DNA of 64,000 bases. Source: Apostichopus japonicus. Taxonomy: Eukaryota; Echinodermata; Holothuroidea; Aspidochirotida; Stichopodidae. Both the position numbers and the translations under genes were made by a program. The stretch spans positions 12,940,321 to 13,004,320 of the forward strand of contig NC_092578.1 of NCBI RefSeq assembly GCF_037975245.1, given 5' to 3'. The notes below the pieces were generated by a model that was not told the origin of the DNA, ran no database searches, and worked only from the letters and a program-made list of their open reading frames with translations. Shown one piece after another: positions 1-12,429 of the stretch (its first letter is position 1; each line of letters begins with the position of its first letter).

Positions 1-1575
1 GGTTGGTGAGAGTCTGGTGGTCAGGAGCACTCCAGACCTCAGCTGCCTCCATTTAATAATAACAATCATAATAGCGATTTATAATGCGCACATATCCGCC
101 CTGCGGGTTGCTCAAGGAGCAAAGAACTCACAGGAAATGTCGGAGTACCTGAAGGCCTCATGGTAACCTTGTTGAAGTGTTTGATTTATGTTGTTATGTT
201 GCAATTTATGCTGTAAATTGCAGCATCCAGACTTCAAATAAAAATGAGGAGAAATGTTCATATTGATTTATATCCTTTCTCTGATTAAGTGAAGAGTTAC
301 TATGCAAAAGCAGCTTAAGTTCAATCATATTGAGAATTATATATAGTTGTTACTCAATAGTAGTAGTGATACTAAGATCTTCTGGTTCAAAGAACCAATC
401 AGAACAAAGCCTGGGCAATCTATGTGAGTTTCTTCTAAATCACAAGTTATAAAATAAGACTTTCAATGTGAGCTCCACTTGCAAGAAAAGAACTGCTGGA
501 TTTAAAGGTCTGCTGTAAAGGCCCCAACTGTAGCAAGCTGTCTCGGAAAAGTTTCTTGAGATTACATAATCCTGCCTTGGTCGTAAAATGATCGCTTTAT
601 ACCAATTTGTCTGCAACGTCGGTCACATTGTTTTCCTTGTATGAGGGTCTTTGTGTGAATGGAGTATGATTAACTATACTGTAGACATGAACATATTTTC
701 ACACAGTGTTAACATGGTGTTAAGAAGCTATGCAGGCTAATTGTAGAGCCTGAGGTCGATTTACGACCGTGGCAGGTCGATTACGTAATCACAAAACTTT
801 CCTAGCTATAGCGTGCTATAATAAGGGTCAATAAAGCAGATCTTTAATATAAATTATATTGATAATAACAAAGATTTATAATGCTCACACATCCAACCAG
901 AAAAGGGCACCTATAAAGTCTCTTTGTATAGTCTAAATTTTTTTGGGGGTGTTTTGGTGGTGTAAGGAATTTTGTACTCAAAAGTTATTATTTATTGAGC
1001 AGCTTTCATCACTACAATATGATACAATAGTCATTGATTGGATCAGAGCTGAATCATTGAAGTTTTTAAATATATATGTGTATGTTTACAAGGGGATTCT
1101 TGGAACTTGCACACTCAAGTGTGACTCCTTATCAAACTCTTCAAAACTTACCAAATTACAACGAGTAGCAACATTCATGTAGTGATGATCTACAAAGATC
1201 TAGGGTTGATGTGAGGCTTCCCTAAAGAACCAGTTTACATATTTGTTCCTTTTATCCAAGTGTTGTAACATCTTGGGAAAATTTCCAGGCCTTGCTATAA
1301 AGGAGACATGCAATATATTATTGCGTTTGACAAGAACTCATAGAAAAGCTATAGATACCAAGCAATTGTAATAACTGCTAAACTGCATGTTAGAAGTAAG
1401 GTCATGTTAGAAGTATTGTCATATTACTCTTGGGAGATATCTTTTAGAAAATATCAAAAATACCCTTTCTTGGTTTCTGACAAGATGCTGTTAATAAAAT
1501 TAATTGAATTAAATGTAAGTGTAGTGAAAAGAGCGATTGAAGCAAACAAAACATAACTGCATCTTTGTATTTCAG
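1..1575. other. SUGCT intron sequence with repeat debris
   Basis: No coding exon is supported. Two degraded copies of an AGCGATTTATAATGCGCACA-type repeat lie at about 50-130 and 850-910. The right edge is the TTTGTATTTCAG acceptor at 1575. Confidence 0.6.
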
Positions 1576-4500
1576 CTTGCAACAAAATGTGACATATTAG
1601 TAGAAAATTTTGTACCTGGCAAGTTAGCCGAATTTGGCTTGGGATATGAGGACTTGAAAATTCTAGCACCATCCCTTATTTATTGCTCAATAACTGGTAA
1701 GTCTGGGAATAATATACTGTTTACATCTTTGCATATAAGTTTTCATGTCTTTTAACTTGATAATTATAAATTACTGAAAATACAATAAACTAAGATCAAA
1801 ACTGCTATACATGTTTGCATTTGTTTAGCCCCTCGATCATGTTTGTATTTTGCTTTTTGTAACATGAGATACTGAATAAATTATTCCCTATTAAAGGTGG
1901 ACCAGTTCCTTGACTTACCAAAGCCCCAAGTGCTCTAATATTAAATTACAACTTCCACACTTCAATTACTGTATGATTTCGATGTTTATGTTCTTATTGT
2001 TTACTGGCAGAAAACTGCAAGGGCCAGTTTTGTTTACTTGCCATAGGCAGGCAAGTATCCTATGCAGTCAAGTTTGTGTGTCCACGTGTGTGTTATGTGA
2101 CACCCTAGCTTGTAAACACGATATCTCAAGATTGGTAATCTCTGCAGTTCTCAGAGCAATATTGTTTTGGGTTGAGGTCAAAGGTCATTTGGGGTCAGCA
2201 GAGGGCAAAATTTGAAAATCTCCAGAACCTGAAAATCAAAGGGGCTCATATATGCATGGTAGGTTGGCCTTATTTCCGGTAAAGTATTTACACAATTTGG
2301 TGTAGGTCACAGTTTATTTAAGGTCATTACACCAGTGGTCAAAACTCGTAATCCTTGTAAACACGATATCTCCAGATAGGAAACTTTATCAGCTCTTACA
2401 TGTGGCTTCCCTATAATGAGTACAAAACCTCATTGTTTTGGTGGAGGTCAAAGGTCAAGCAGGGTCATCAAATGTCACACTCTGTACAGCCTTATAAACA
2501 CAAACTTTGTAAACACGATATTCCAAGATAGGTTACATCACATACAGTAGCTCATATTCTGGCATGTGTCATTCTTATAGCGAGTACATGAACCCTATTA
2601 TTTTGGGTGGGGTCAATGGTCATTTGGGGTTAGCAGAGGTACAAATGTGAAAATATCAAAGTGCATTATCTTGAGAACTTTACTTTCAAAAGAGATTATC
2701 TATGCATGGTAGTATACCCAACTGATAAGCAAAATTGCTCCATACAGGTGAAAGCTCATTTAAGGCTTGCAGAAGCCATGTCTCAATGAAAATGAGAAAG
2801 GTATGCTGATTTGACTTCTTCATATTTAGTAGAACCTCCTTGCTGTTTAGGTCGAAGGTCGGCTCAGGTACATGCAGTAAGAGCTTCAGCCAGGATTAGC
2901 TTACGAGCTACTCTTCTGCTGCATAAATGTATTTAAAAGCAAGTAACCTCAAGAATCCAGAAAACAGAAACCGCAACCAGAAACCGTAACCAGAAAACCA
3001 GGACCAGGGGGCATGGCCCTCTCTTTGAAATGTGTTTGGTACTACAGATAAGCTGGCAAAAATATTAAGTTTCTGTACTAAGTTTCTGTTTTCATGGAAA
3101 CATTGCAATCATTTTGACATGAAAAGATGTTAAACATATTGACATCACTGAAACATTTCTGTGATCTTAAAATATTCACCATTACTTTATTTCTATATTA
3201 AATTTGGGTGTTTATCAACAGGGTTTGGTCCAGATGGACCGTACGCTAACCGTGCAGGGTTTGATGTGATTGCAGCAGCTATGGGTGGCTTATTACACAT
3301 TACAGGGCCAGAGGTATGATGTTTTAGTTGGTCTGAGAACCGTGTTTACAGTTTTTACATTTGTTCAATTTCTTTGTTATCAATAACACCTCAGCCACCA
3401 GGGCAACCACACTGTCGCTTGTCACCCATTTTGTCTGATCTTTGTACCATCCTCACCTCCCTTCCATGCCATATATTAAGTCTACTCTTGTACCAACAAA
3501 ATGTTAAATTTTGGTAACAAATATTTTCTGTACCTTGCAGTCAAGGAAAAATTATGATGTTCAAATAATTTTGTATCCACATACTTGCTTTCCTTTTTTA
3601 TTCTCCTGTGCCCCTAAGTTACCCCCAAAAGTCCAGCAATGTGGGAGAGGGATAGTGCATCATGGGAACTGCTACTCTAACAGTCAAAGTAGCAGCTCCA
3701 TATGAATTACTTCAATATTTTCCCTATTAGCATGCCATAGGCAAGCCTTAGTATTACCCTTTTAAGTTGTGTACTACTGTAGCCGAAAGTTATAATCGGA
3801 AAGTGCATTTGAACTTAACTATTGTGATGTAACAAGTTTGGCACGAATCCAAATCTCAGATCCTACTAACACAACGTTATATTTATTGCCACGAATAGTG
3901 TCTCAACTGTTACATTCGTTGTAAGACTCTGATTGGCCCAGCTCATCAACTTAGTAATTAATAACAGTGCTTTTTTTTGGCAAATCTAGCAAGCATGGAT
4001 TGGAAAGAGCCAATCAGAGTCATTCAACATGACGTAGCTCAATATAGATCCAATTCTAAGCATCCACAGTAAACTTACCAAGCCACGAGGAAAATCAGCT
4101 TGGCTGTGAGAACAGATTACTTAATTAATGGGCCTTGCTTGTGATTTCTAATCGACAGAATGTAGGCTGAGTTGTTAGATTCTAGGTACAGTTATTATTA
4201 TGTTTCTTTACAATTACTAATTGTCGGCGATATTCCATTTAGCTACTTCACGAATAATTCATTTTTCTGGACTTAAATCAAGAGAGGAAATCAATAAACA
4301 GCAAAATGTGGAATCAAAATTATAACTCTCAACGTTGTTTATTTCAACGTGCATGTCCATTCATCTAATGTCGCTCTCAACGACATCTCAAGTTCTAACA
4401 GTTATATATTCTGAGCAGACAAAGGTTACCGACTACCTAGGTACCAGCCCCCGACGTCCAAAACCATGTTTTAACATGCCACTATGTTTAATTTGAGTGT

Positions 4501-7500
4501 AAGAGAGAAACTGTTGGTGGTTTACAATTCAAACTTTTTCACAATCACATTTCCATGTGACCATGCAATCTGATGGTTGGTAATTGTTTGAATATCAATG
4601 TTTTCACTTCACAGGATGGCGAGCCTTGTGCCGTTGGTATAGCTATCACTGATTTGTCAACTGGTCTCTTTGCTAAAGGAGCCATACTTGCTGCTTTATA
4701 TCAAAGAGAAAAAACTGGTCTGGGCCAAAAGATTGATTGTAATTTACTCTCCACTCAAGTTAGTAATCTGTCAAACTTCTGTTACCTTTCATGTCTCCTT
4801 TTTATGTTTTTTTTTGTTGTCCTTACTGTTAAGGTACTTTATCAAAATTAGGATGCATAAATGAATGCAATGGCTGCATAAGACATAATCTTTGTGCTCT
4901 GTAATTCATATACAATAGTTACTGCTGTTGAGAAGACTTATTATTTCTGTGGTTTGATTCAGGCTTGCTGCAGGGGATTTTGCAGCTTTTCTTTAAACAT
5001 GTTACCTATTTCAATTTATACTGATCATCGTAAGATTTATAGACTTGTACACAGGAGAACATCAGTGTGTTTTTCCTCCCTTATAATCTGTTGATTTCTT
5101 GCGTATGGCGAAAGGAATCTATGCTATACTAATGGCATGTGTGTGTATATGGGTGTGTTTTAACGGGACGCTTTGCTTGTAAACATGATAACTGACTCAT
5201 GCATGTCTGGCGTGCATGAGCTTCATACTTGGTTGTATGTAGATGACTCGTATTGAGTTCTTATACCCACTATAGTTATTAATTCAAAGGTCACTTGAGG
5301 TCACCACTGAGCAAATATGAAAATCTTAAAAGGATGCTTACTCAACAAGTTATCTCATATATGGATGGTAGAGACTCCTGAGTACTAGCATTCTAGTATG
5401 TTTGGTGTAGGTCAAAGGTCATTTGAGGTAAACCATATCCATCAATGTCTAAAACCCCTTGTATAAACAAGCTAACCCAATAAGTACAGCTTTGTTGGAA
5501 TCTCATGTAGATGCAATTTAATGAGGTTTTTTGTTGGTATTGTATTTTCGTGGAGTTCAAAGTGCTCATGTATGGTTTATCTTTCTTCTCTCTTTTTTAG
5601 GTTGCCCTATTAATAAATAGAGCCACTGATTACCTTATGACTGGCATGGAAGCGAAACGGGCTGGCACAGGTCGTATTAGTATAGTACCATACCAGGTAA
5701 AGGTGTAAATTAAATGCATACATATTAGAGTGTCATACAAGAGAAAATGTGTCAAGGAGAGTGAGGTGGGGGAAGGAACAAAAATCTTTGTGTTTTTGAA
5801 AATAATAGCACTTGAGTGTTACCAATGAGCCACCAGTGGCGGAGCGTCCATACAGTCAGGAAGGGGCGGATGCCCCTCCCGCCCCCTGACGGACTCAAAT
5901 GGACTGCTGGCGCCCTTTTCAGCTTTTACCACTTTTTACTTATTCGCGATTATTGACTTTTTTATTACGCTCTCATCTACCTATTGACATTTGTCACATT
6001 TTGTTGGCGATGACACCTATTTATTCTTCGTTTATCTGCAAATTAGCAAGGCTCGGAAAGGGTAATTTCCGGCGATCTAGGAAGTGTCTTTACTCAAAAA
6101 ATTTCTGTAAGCTTCGCGCCAACCTGTGGTGGCGCTCCGCTTAGATAGTGTCGAAAGGGCCCCTACAGACCATTCTCGACCCCCCTGACCAATACCCTTA
6201 GCTCGGCCACTGGCACCCACCTCTATCATGTATCTACCATGAAGCAAAACCTACAGTTAAAATTATTCTTGTCTGCAACTGCAATTGTTTCAGGAAATTA
6301 AAACTGAATTCCAAATTGTATTTTAAGGTTGGGGTAGATAATTAAATTTAATTTGTTTTTATCTAGAGCAATTTTTAAGCCAATGAAACACTAACAAATC
6401 TTATACATGCTATCATTGAGTTTTGGTTCCTTGCTGGAAGCAAGGGAACCTATGCAGTTAAGTTGGTGTGTCTATGTGTTTGTGTGTCTATCAATGACCC
6501 TTGCTTGGGTCTGCGATAACTCAACAACAGAGTGATGGATATTTGTCATACTTGCTGTGTACATGTATTATATTGAGAAGGTGTGCCCCACTGTTTGGAG
6601 CTGACCTTATGAATATTAATGAGGTTATGGGGTCAAAGGTAAAACTCTCTACATTGCAGTAACTCCGCAACCTTAAGTCGGATTGTAGAAAAGTTGGCAC
6701 ATGTAGGCCTGAATATTTTGGGACCATCTGGGCCCAAAAACAGTGCGGGCCCACATTTTTTCAGGTTCAAATTTTGGGAGAAAATATATTTTTGAGCCAG
6801 TTTGTTGGGACAAATATTTTTGGGACAATTAGGCACAAAATTTTAGCAGGCCCAATATTTTGGGGTGGGGACAAAATTTTAAAATTGCAATAACTCCACA
6901 ACCTTCAATCATGTTGTATCCAAATTTGGAACATTTTTTTTTTTTTTATGAAGCTGGAACCTACCCATTTATGTTAAGTTGATACTATGCATTCATTTTA
7001 TCAACTATGATATTGTGTGATAACCTACAACACTTTAATATTCCACTAAGCAATGGACCATATGTGCCCGTTGGGTTTTTGGTTTTTATTTTATCTCTCT
7101 ATTTTATGTGGTTTAGATTCTTGGTAGGACAACTATGCTGTTTCTATGAATGCAATTCACTTTGCAAGAGAAGCAGCATCATATAATTAGGGTCTGTTCT
7201 TAGTTGTCTGATCATTAACCTCGTTGCCTATTTATCCATGTGCTACATTCTTCTCTCTCATCACACAGGCTTTCAAGACGAAAGACGATCGGTATCTGGT
7301 GATTGGTGCTGGGAATGATAACCTGTTCAGATCCCTATGTAAGGTCAGTTTACAAAGGTTTCAAACAGTTTTCAATTTTAAGGCCAGAATTGGTTAAAGC
7401 AGACATGCTATGAAAAGTAACAAGCTAAATGATGCAATTATTTTTGTGCAGGTTGGTGCTATTGATATACTGTATTTATCCATGACTATTGACATATACT

Positions 7501-10500
7501 CCACTACGGTTATTTGATCCCTGTGGGATATAAAACCTTGTTATATACCACTACATTCACATTTGCTTTTAGTTGTTAATTGTGAAGTTATATAATCTGA
7601 TATGGTCCTTATTTGATCCCTGTGGGATATAAAACCTTGCTATATACCCCACTACAGTCCTATTTGCTGTTAGTTGATAATGTGAAGTTATATAATCTGA
7701 TATGGTCCTTATTTGATCCCTGTGGGATATAAAACTTTATTATATACCCCACTATAGTCACATTTGCTGTTAGTTGTTAATGTGAAGTTATATAATCTGA
7801 TATGGTCCTTATTTGATCCCTGTGGGATATAAAACCTTATCATATACCCCACTACAGTCCTATTTGCTGTTAGTTGTTAATGTGAAGTTATATAATCTGA
7901 TATGGTCCTTATTTGATCCCTGTGGGATATAAAACTTTATTATATACCCCACTATAGTCACATTTGCTGTTAGTTGTTCATTGTGAAGTTATATATTCTG
8001 ATATGGTCCTCATTTGATCCCTGTAGAATATAAAACCTTATCATATACCCCACTACAGTCTCATTTGCTGTTAGTTGTTAATGTGAAGTTATATAATCTG
8101 AAATGGTCCTTATTTGATCCCTGTGGGATATAAAACCTTATCATATACCTTGCTACAGTTCCAGTTAGTATCAATGTGTATGTTAACCTTACATATGCCA
8201 TTATCATCCTGTCCAATATGCAACTTTATATAGCCCAGTATAGGCTCATTTTCAGTCAGTGCAATATTAACTTGATGTACCCCTCTATAATCCCACTTGC
8301 GTCCAGTTTGGGTTTGTTAACGTATTAATCCCACCCACCATCATGCTTACTGCCAGAGAACTTTGAGCCTATACTAGATAGACTAAGTGGGTGTATGTTG
8401 GATGGCAGGCTTCAGTATCACATTTTTTCGTAGTGTTTTTCATGTGACAATTCAGTTTATTTCTCTTTTAGGTCATAAAGTTAGGATATCTTCTGGAAGA
8501 TGACAGGTTTCTGAAGAATGAAGATAGAGTGAAGCACAGGGGTACTTTGATTCCAATTATACAAAAGAGGTTAGTGTGTAGATTCTTGTAAACACTGGTG
8601 TAACTCCTGTAAACACCAGTATAAACACTGGTGTAAACACCGGTGTAAACACCGGTATAAGCACCCGTTCAAATGCCGGTTCAAACACCGGTGTAAACGC
8701 CGGTGTAAACACTGGTGTAAACACTGGTATAACTAGATGTTTGTTTCCGGTATTGACAGTTTCTTTGGCCACTGATATGATTAATTGCTCTTGCAGCACA
8801 TTACATATTTATATGTTATTAAATTGCATGTCGTATTCTGTTGATTCTTTTCCTCTGTTCTTGTTCATACCTATCGATGTTTTGATAAAGAGAAAATAAA
8901 TTATCACATAAACCTTGTCCTTCTTACATCTTGTTGCTTTTGTTAGAGAAAAAGAAGAACATTTCATGTTAGATTACTTTAGTGACAGCAGAGAGTTGAA
9001 GCATTTGTTGAAAACACAAGAAACACCTGACAGATTTATGCCCCTCCCACCTCCCCCACCCCCTGCCCTTTCGAAATACAGTAATTTACTTCTGCCACAT
9101 AGTAATATTTAATAGTTGCAGCATGATCACCTAGGTAAGTGTTAAGATTGTGCAAGATGTCTCTCTTTTTTTTGACAATATATAATCAAAATTACTACTT
9201 TGGGGGTGTCTTTGATGTAACAAAAAAAATAATAACTAAACTATTTGCCCTGAAAAACAATTGAAGTTTGAGGAAATATTACGCTGTACTAATCTGGTGT
9301 ATAAAGCGGTAAATATGCCACCATTTGGATATTTATGTAGCCCTGTAAAATTCAAAATGTTCTTCAATGGGTCATATCCACCGCCTGCCCCCTGATACAC
9401 TTCCCCTTACACCTCTCCTCCAAGATGCATTGTCCCAATTTTCAACCAAAGGAATGTGATAACCCTAAAGAAAAACTGGAAATGCAGAATGTAGTTCAAG
9501 AGTAGTTCAATGTAGTTCAAGAGGTTCAAGAGTAGTTCAATGTAGTTCAAGAGGTTCAATGTAGTTCAAGAGGTTCAATGTAGTTCAAGAGGTTCAATGT
9601 AGTTCAAGAGGAAATGCAGAATGTAGTTCAAGAGGTATTAAATCTGATTGTTTCTTTCATTCCTGGTAGATTAATGGAGAAATCTCTATCAGAATGGCTA
9701 GAAATTCTCGATGGGACTACTTTGCCTTACAGCCCAGTACAGTCCATGGAACAGGTCTTCAACGACCCTCAAGTCCTACATAATAATCTGCTATTAGAGA
9801 TGCAACACAAGTCAATGGGAACTATTAAAGTCCCAGGTGAGTGCTAAGTCCTGTAGTTAACCCTTATCACTGAGGGGAGGGGTAGGTTGAGGGGTAGGGT
9901 GGAGGGGTAGGGTGTGGGGCATTACAGCTACTATGTTTTTTTTAAATTTCCAATAAATAAAAAAAGTCTGAAGGCTTCATGATTTCTTGCCATATGATTT
10001 GGTCAAAATTTCACTGAACTAAAGTACAGCAAGTGAGTTAAATTGTCTGAGAACCAGAAATATCAGAGATTTTAGCTCTTATTAGTAGCACTCACTTGTG
10101 AGCATCAACCAATTAATTCACAGGTAAGGATATCACAATATACTGTGTACACTGTAAAATATTTTCACAACTTACAGTCAAAGCTAAAGTCATCTAGTAT
10201 AAAGCACAATTTTTAGGCCATTTTAGATAATCTGTTGACCCCTTGAGTCAATTTTGAGACCATTTGAGATAACCTTTTGACCCCTTGAAGCTCAGAGGGT
10301 GACAACTGATAAAGGAATGCTTGAGTCTGTTGTAATAAAGCAAGACTATCAACTCTTTGAAACAGATTTCATTTCCTGAATGACTGTATGTTTTGCTGAA
10401 GGCCTGTAGAGCCCCTTCACAAAACTGAACTGGAGATGACTTTTCACCCCAACACATTGAAGCATTGAAAATCTCACAGATTAATTGTAACTTTAATTTT

Positions 10501-12429
10501 GTAGTCCTCATATTTACAAGGATTTCAGACATTAACCTCTGTTGGCCTTCACAGAAAAGAATAGTGTTCTCATACTCATTGAGATAGATCCACATACCAA
10601 GTATGCAGTTAATCTACTGTGAACTTTTGAAGGTACCTGTTTACAAGCGTCACATTCACACACCATTACCGTGGCATAGGCTCCTTTTGCCTCTGAATCA
10701 ATTGGGTTGGTTTTGTTCCTGTAGGACCATCACTGCATGACTTCACAACTAATATTACTGAAATAACTTGGCAATTTGCCATTTGGAGCTCTGAAGAAGA
10801 TCATGTGTCATGCAATGCCTCCTAGTGTTCTTATTGTCACATGGAGGTACCCTGGAGATACTACCCAGATTTTCAGGCTTCGCAGGGAGGATATGTCACA
10901 GTTCCTCACCCAGGGAAGTAAATAATGCACTGACTGGCTGACTAGGCGCACAATTGACTACCAAGCAATTTATTTTCCCCAACCCCCAAATTAAGTTTGC
11001 CAACCCATAAATTCATTTTGCCCACCAGTAACTTATTTGATTTTGACCACAAATTTTTCATTTTCATAGATATGCATGAAAACAACCAAAACATTGGGGC
11101 TTACCTCAAGTAGAATTATGAGAATTACTTGCATATTTTATTTCTTCCAATTAAGTTATTAACATTTTCGTGATGAGTGAAGTTGACTAACTGGGACTAT
11201 GGTTTCAGGTGTGTTGATCCTATGAGATATAATGTGGACATTTTGAGGAATGAGTCGAAAATTTTCGATAGGAGCATAAATTTGAGGACACGGTGGAAGT
11301 TTTGAAATTTTGTATGTACCATCTGGGCCAGACTAGTGTCTACAAAATTCAAATTCTTCTTGGGAAGATCCCCAAGTTGGCGGACGGGGTTTTCTTGGCC
11401 TCCCTCCAGACTTATCGATAACTTCCTATACCATGCCCTGAATAATTTGCTCCCTGGAAACAGGTACAGGGAAGGGGATAGAATTGTAAAAGGAGGTACC
11501 ACTTTCAGCCAAATTTGTCAATGATTCTGATGAAGCACATTTGCATCCATGGAGGGCTGGCATCGGTAAGTTTGCCCCCTCCAATCCTGAAAACAGATCA
11601 CCTCAACTTACTAGGAACGTTCTCACCTCCACTTATTATTCAAATATCTTTTTGGGGGTTTGCTTCGATGACACCAGTTACAATGGGTATCTCATATTGC
11701 TGGCCAACATCGAACCGCAGGGCTGGTTTTTGAACCCCCGGTAAACTTTCGTCATAACTTATGTGGTACCTGACTAAAAACGTCCCATAAATATTTTTTC
11801 TTTAACTTAACAATTTTATCCTGATTCTATACGAATTGTGAGGAGAGAATAATGAATGCAAAACCAACTTGATCTGTTGATCATTGGCGTGCTTGAAGCA
11901 GTAAGTTTTAGACAGTGTAGCCTGACTTCTGTGTAGCCTACATTTAGCAAACAATTCGGGGGCAATATCTGTAGTACACACCTTCCACCCGATGCTACCA
12001 GGAATCATATCCTATCAACATGACAAGAGCTTTGGTATTGCTTGAGAAGTTGAGTAAACAATGTGATCCACTTTGTAATCTTTTTGAATGAAGATCCAGT
12101 ACAACCAAGTCATGCATCTTTGATTCGATCATGTGATTGGGTCATCTTTATTTCTCATTCTCCTTTTCTGCTGTCTTATTTTTAATAGATGATCCCTGCT
12201 ACGTAATTACACATAGTTTCTTCTATTTTTCAGAATTCTTAGTTTCATCTTTTTTTCACAATTTTCAGGTCCGGCGACCAGTTACAGCCATTCTACCCAG
12301 ACAGAGCATTCACCCCCTCCACTGCTTGGAGAACATACCGTAGACGTGCTTCATACTGTCCTCGGTTTAACACCACAAGAAATAGATAAGCTGAAAACTG
12401 AGGGCACTATAGATGCACACCAAACCTAA
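1576..12429 (+). CDS. SUGCT: SUGCT-like CoA-transferase family III, last eight exons (5' end outside window)
   Basis: Exons read 1576-1696, 3222-3313, 4615-4758, 5601-5696, 7269-7343, 8472-8569, 9670-9836 and 12269-12429 (stop TAA). Every junction has AG..GT and the phases join exactly (1,0,0,0,0,2,1), giving 317 residues. Visible family signatures are [27 protein letters not shown], the ITDLSTG segment whose Asp (4651-4653) aligns with the catalytic aspartate of the CaiB/BaiF family, [18 protein letters not shown], and the PPPLLGEHT tail. Known members move CoA between acyl groups through an aspartyl-CoA thioester; SUGCT acts on glutarate in mitochondria in lysine/tryptophan breakdown. The N-terminal third, with the start and any targeting peptide, lies left of the window. 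The last exon sits in copy A of a segmental duplication. SUGCT rather than another family III enzyme is inferred from the C-terminal half; the family itself is clear. Confidence 0.9.
2030..2870. repeat. Dispersed GGTCA-rich repeat family, several tandem pieces
   Basis: Recurring modules TTGTAAACACGATATCTC (about 2110, 2355 and 2505) and GAGGTCAAAGGTCATTTGGGGTCA (2174, and variants at 2443 and 2605). Further pieces lie at 5115-5460 and 6440-6700. Perfect AGGTCA direct repeats with 1-base spacing are at 2175-2187 and 2445-2457, and at 5409-5421 in the second cluster. Confidence 0.7.
3865..4450. other. SUGCT intron with a partial palindrome
   Basis: GACTCTGATTGGCCCAGCTC at about 3925 and GAGCCAATCAGAGTCATTC near 4010 are inverted. 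This suggests a decayed foldback element, but I could not set its ends. Confidence 0.35.
5115..5460. repeat. Second copy of the GGTCA-rich repeat family
   Basis: Shares CTATGCTATACTAATGGCATG-like and TTGTAAACATGATAACTG modules and the GGTCAAAGGTCATTTGAGG block with 2030-2870. AGGTCAAAGGTCA is at 5409-5421. Confidence 0.65.
5834..6212. mobile_element. hAT-like element in SUGCT intron
   Basis: Begins CAGTGGCGGAGCG and ends CTCGGCCACTG. It is the same family as 18649-20109 in reverse orientation (shared blocks GGCGGATGCCCCTCCC and GGCGCTCCGCTTAGAT). The flanking octamers TGAGCCAC and GCACCCAC match at only five positions, so it is probably an older insertion. No transposase. Confidence 0.8.
7508..8165. 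repeat. Tandem repeat, seven copies of about 100 bp
   Basis: TATTTGATCCCTGTGGGATATAAAAC-type units begin near 7509, 7609, 7709, 7809, 7909, 8010 and 8110. The regular 100-bp period and few differences mark a young satellite-like expansion within a SUGCT intron. The first and last units are the most diverged. Confidence 0.9.
8583..8735. repeat. Minisatellite of about 12 bp
   Basis: Repeats of GTGTAAACACCG and variants (GTATAAACACTG, GTTCAAACACCG), about twelve units, start only 14 bases after the donor of the exon ending at 8569. CACCGGTG within the unit is itself palindromic. Confidence 0.85.
9485..9645. repeat. Minisatellite of TGTAGTTCAAGAGGTTCAA units
   Basis: About seven units of a 19-20 bp repeat, with a shorter AGTAGTTCAA variant at the left and AAATGCAGAATGTAG at both ends. 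It ends about 25 bases before the acceptor of the exon at 9670, so it overlaps where a branch point would be expected. Confidence 0.85.
9837..12268. other. Last SUGCT intron
   Basis: 2.4 kb with no exon that fits phase or family. The left duplication boundary (about 11460) lies inside it. A 115-codon minus-strand frame at 10248-10595 has no recognisable domain. Confidence 0.6.

Noticed and set aside
8557-8799. 80-codon minus-strand frame with repeated VFTPVFTP
   Set aside because: Simple translation of the 12-bp minisatellite.
8915-9112. Possible extra SUGCT exon ([13 protein letters not shown])
   Set aside because: The exons at 8472-8569 and 9670-9836 already join in phase and match the family without it.
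10248-10595. 115-codon minus-strand frame
   Set aside because: No domain, no splice context and no copy elsewhere in the window to compare; composition looks like intron.
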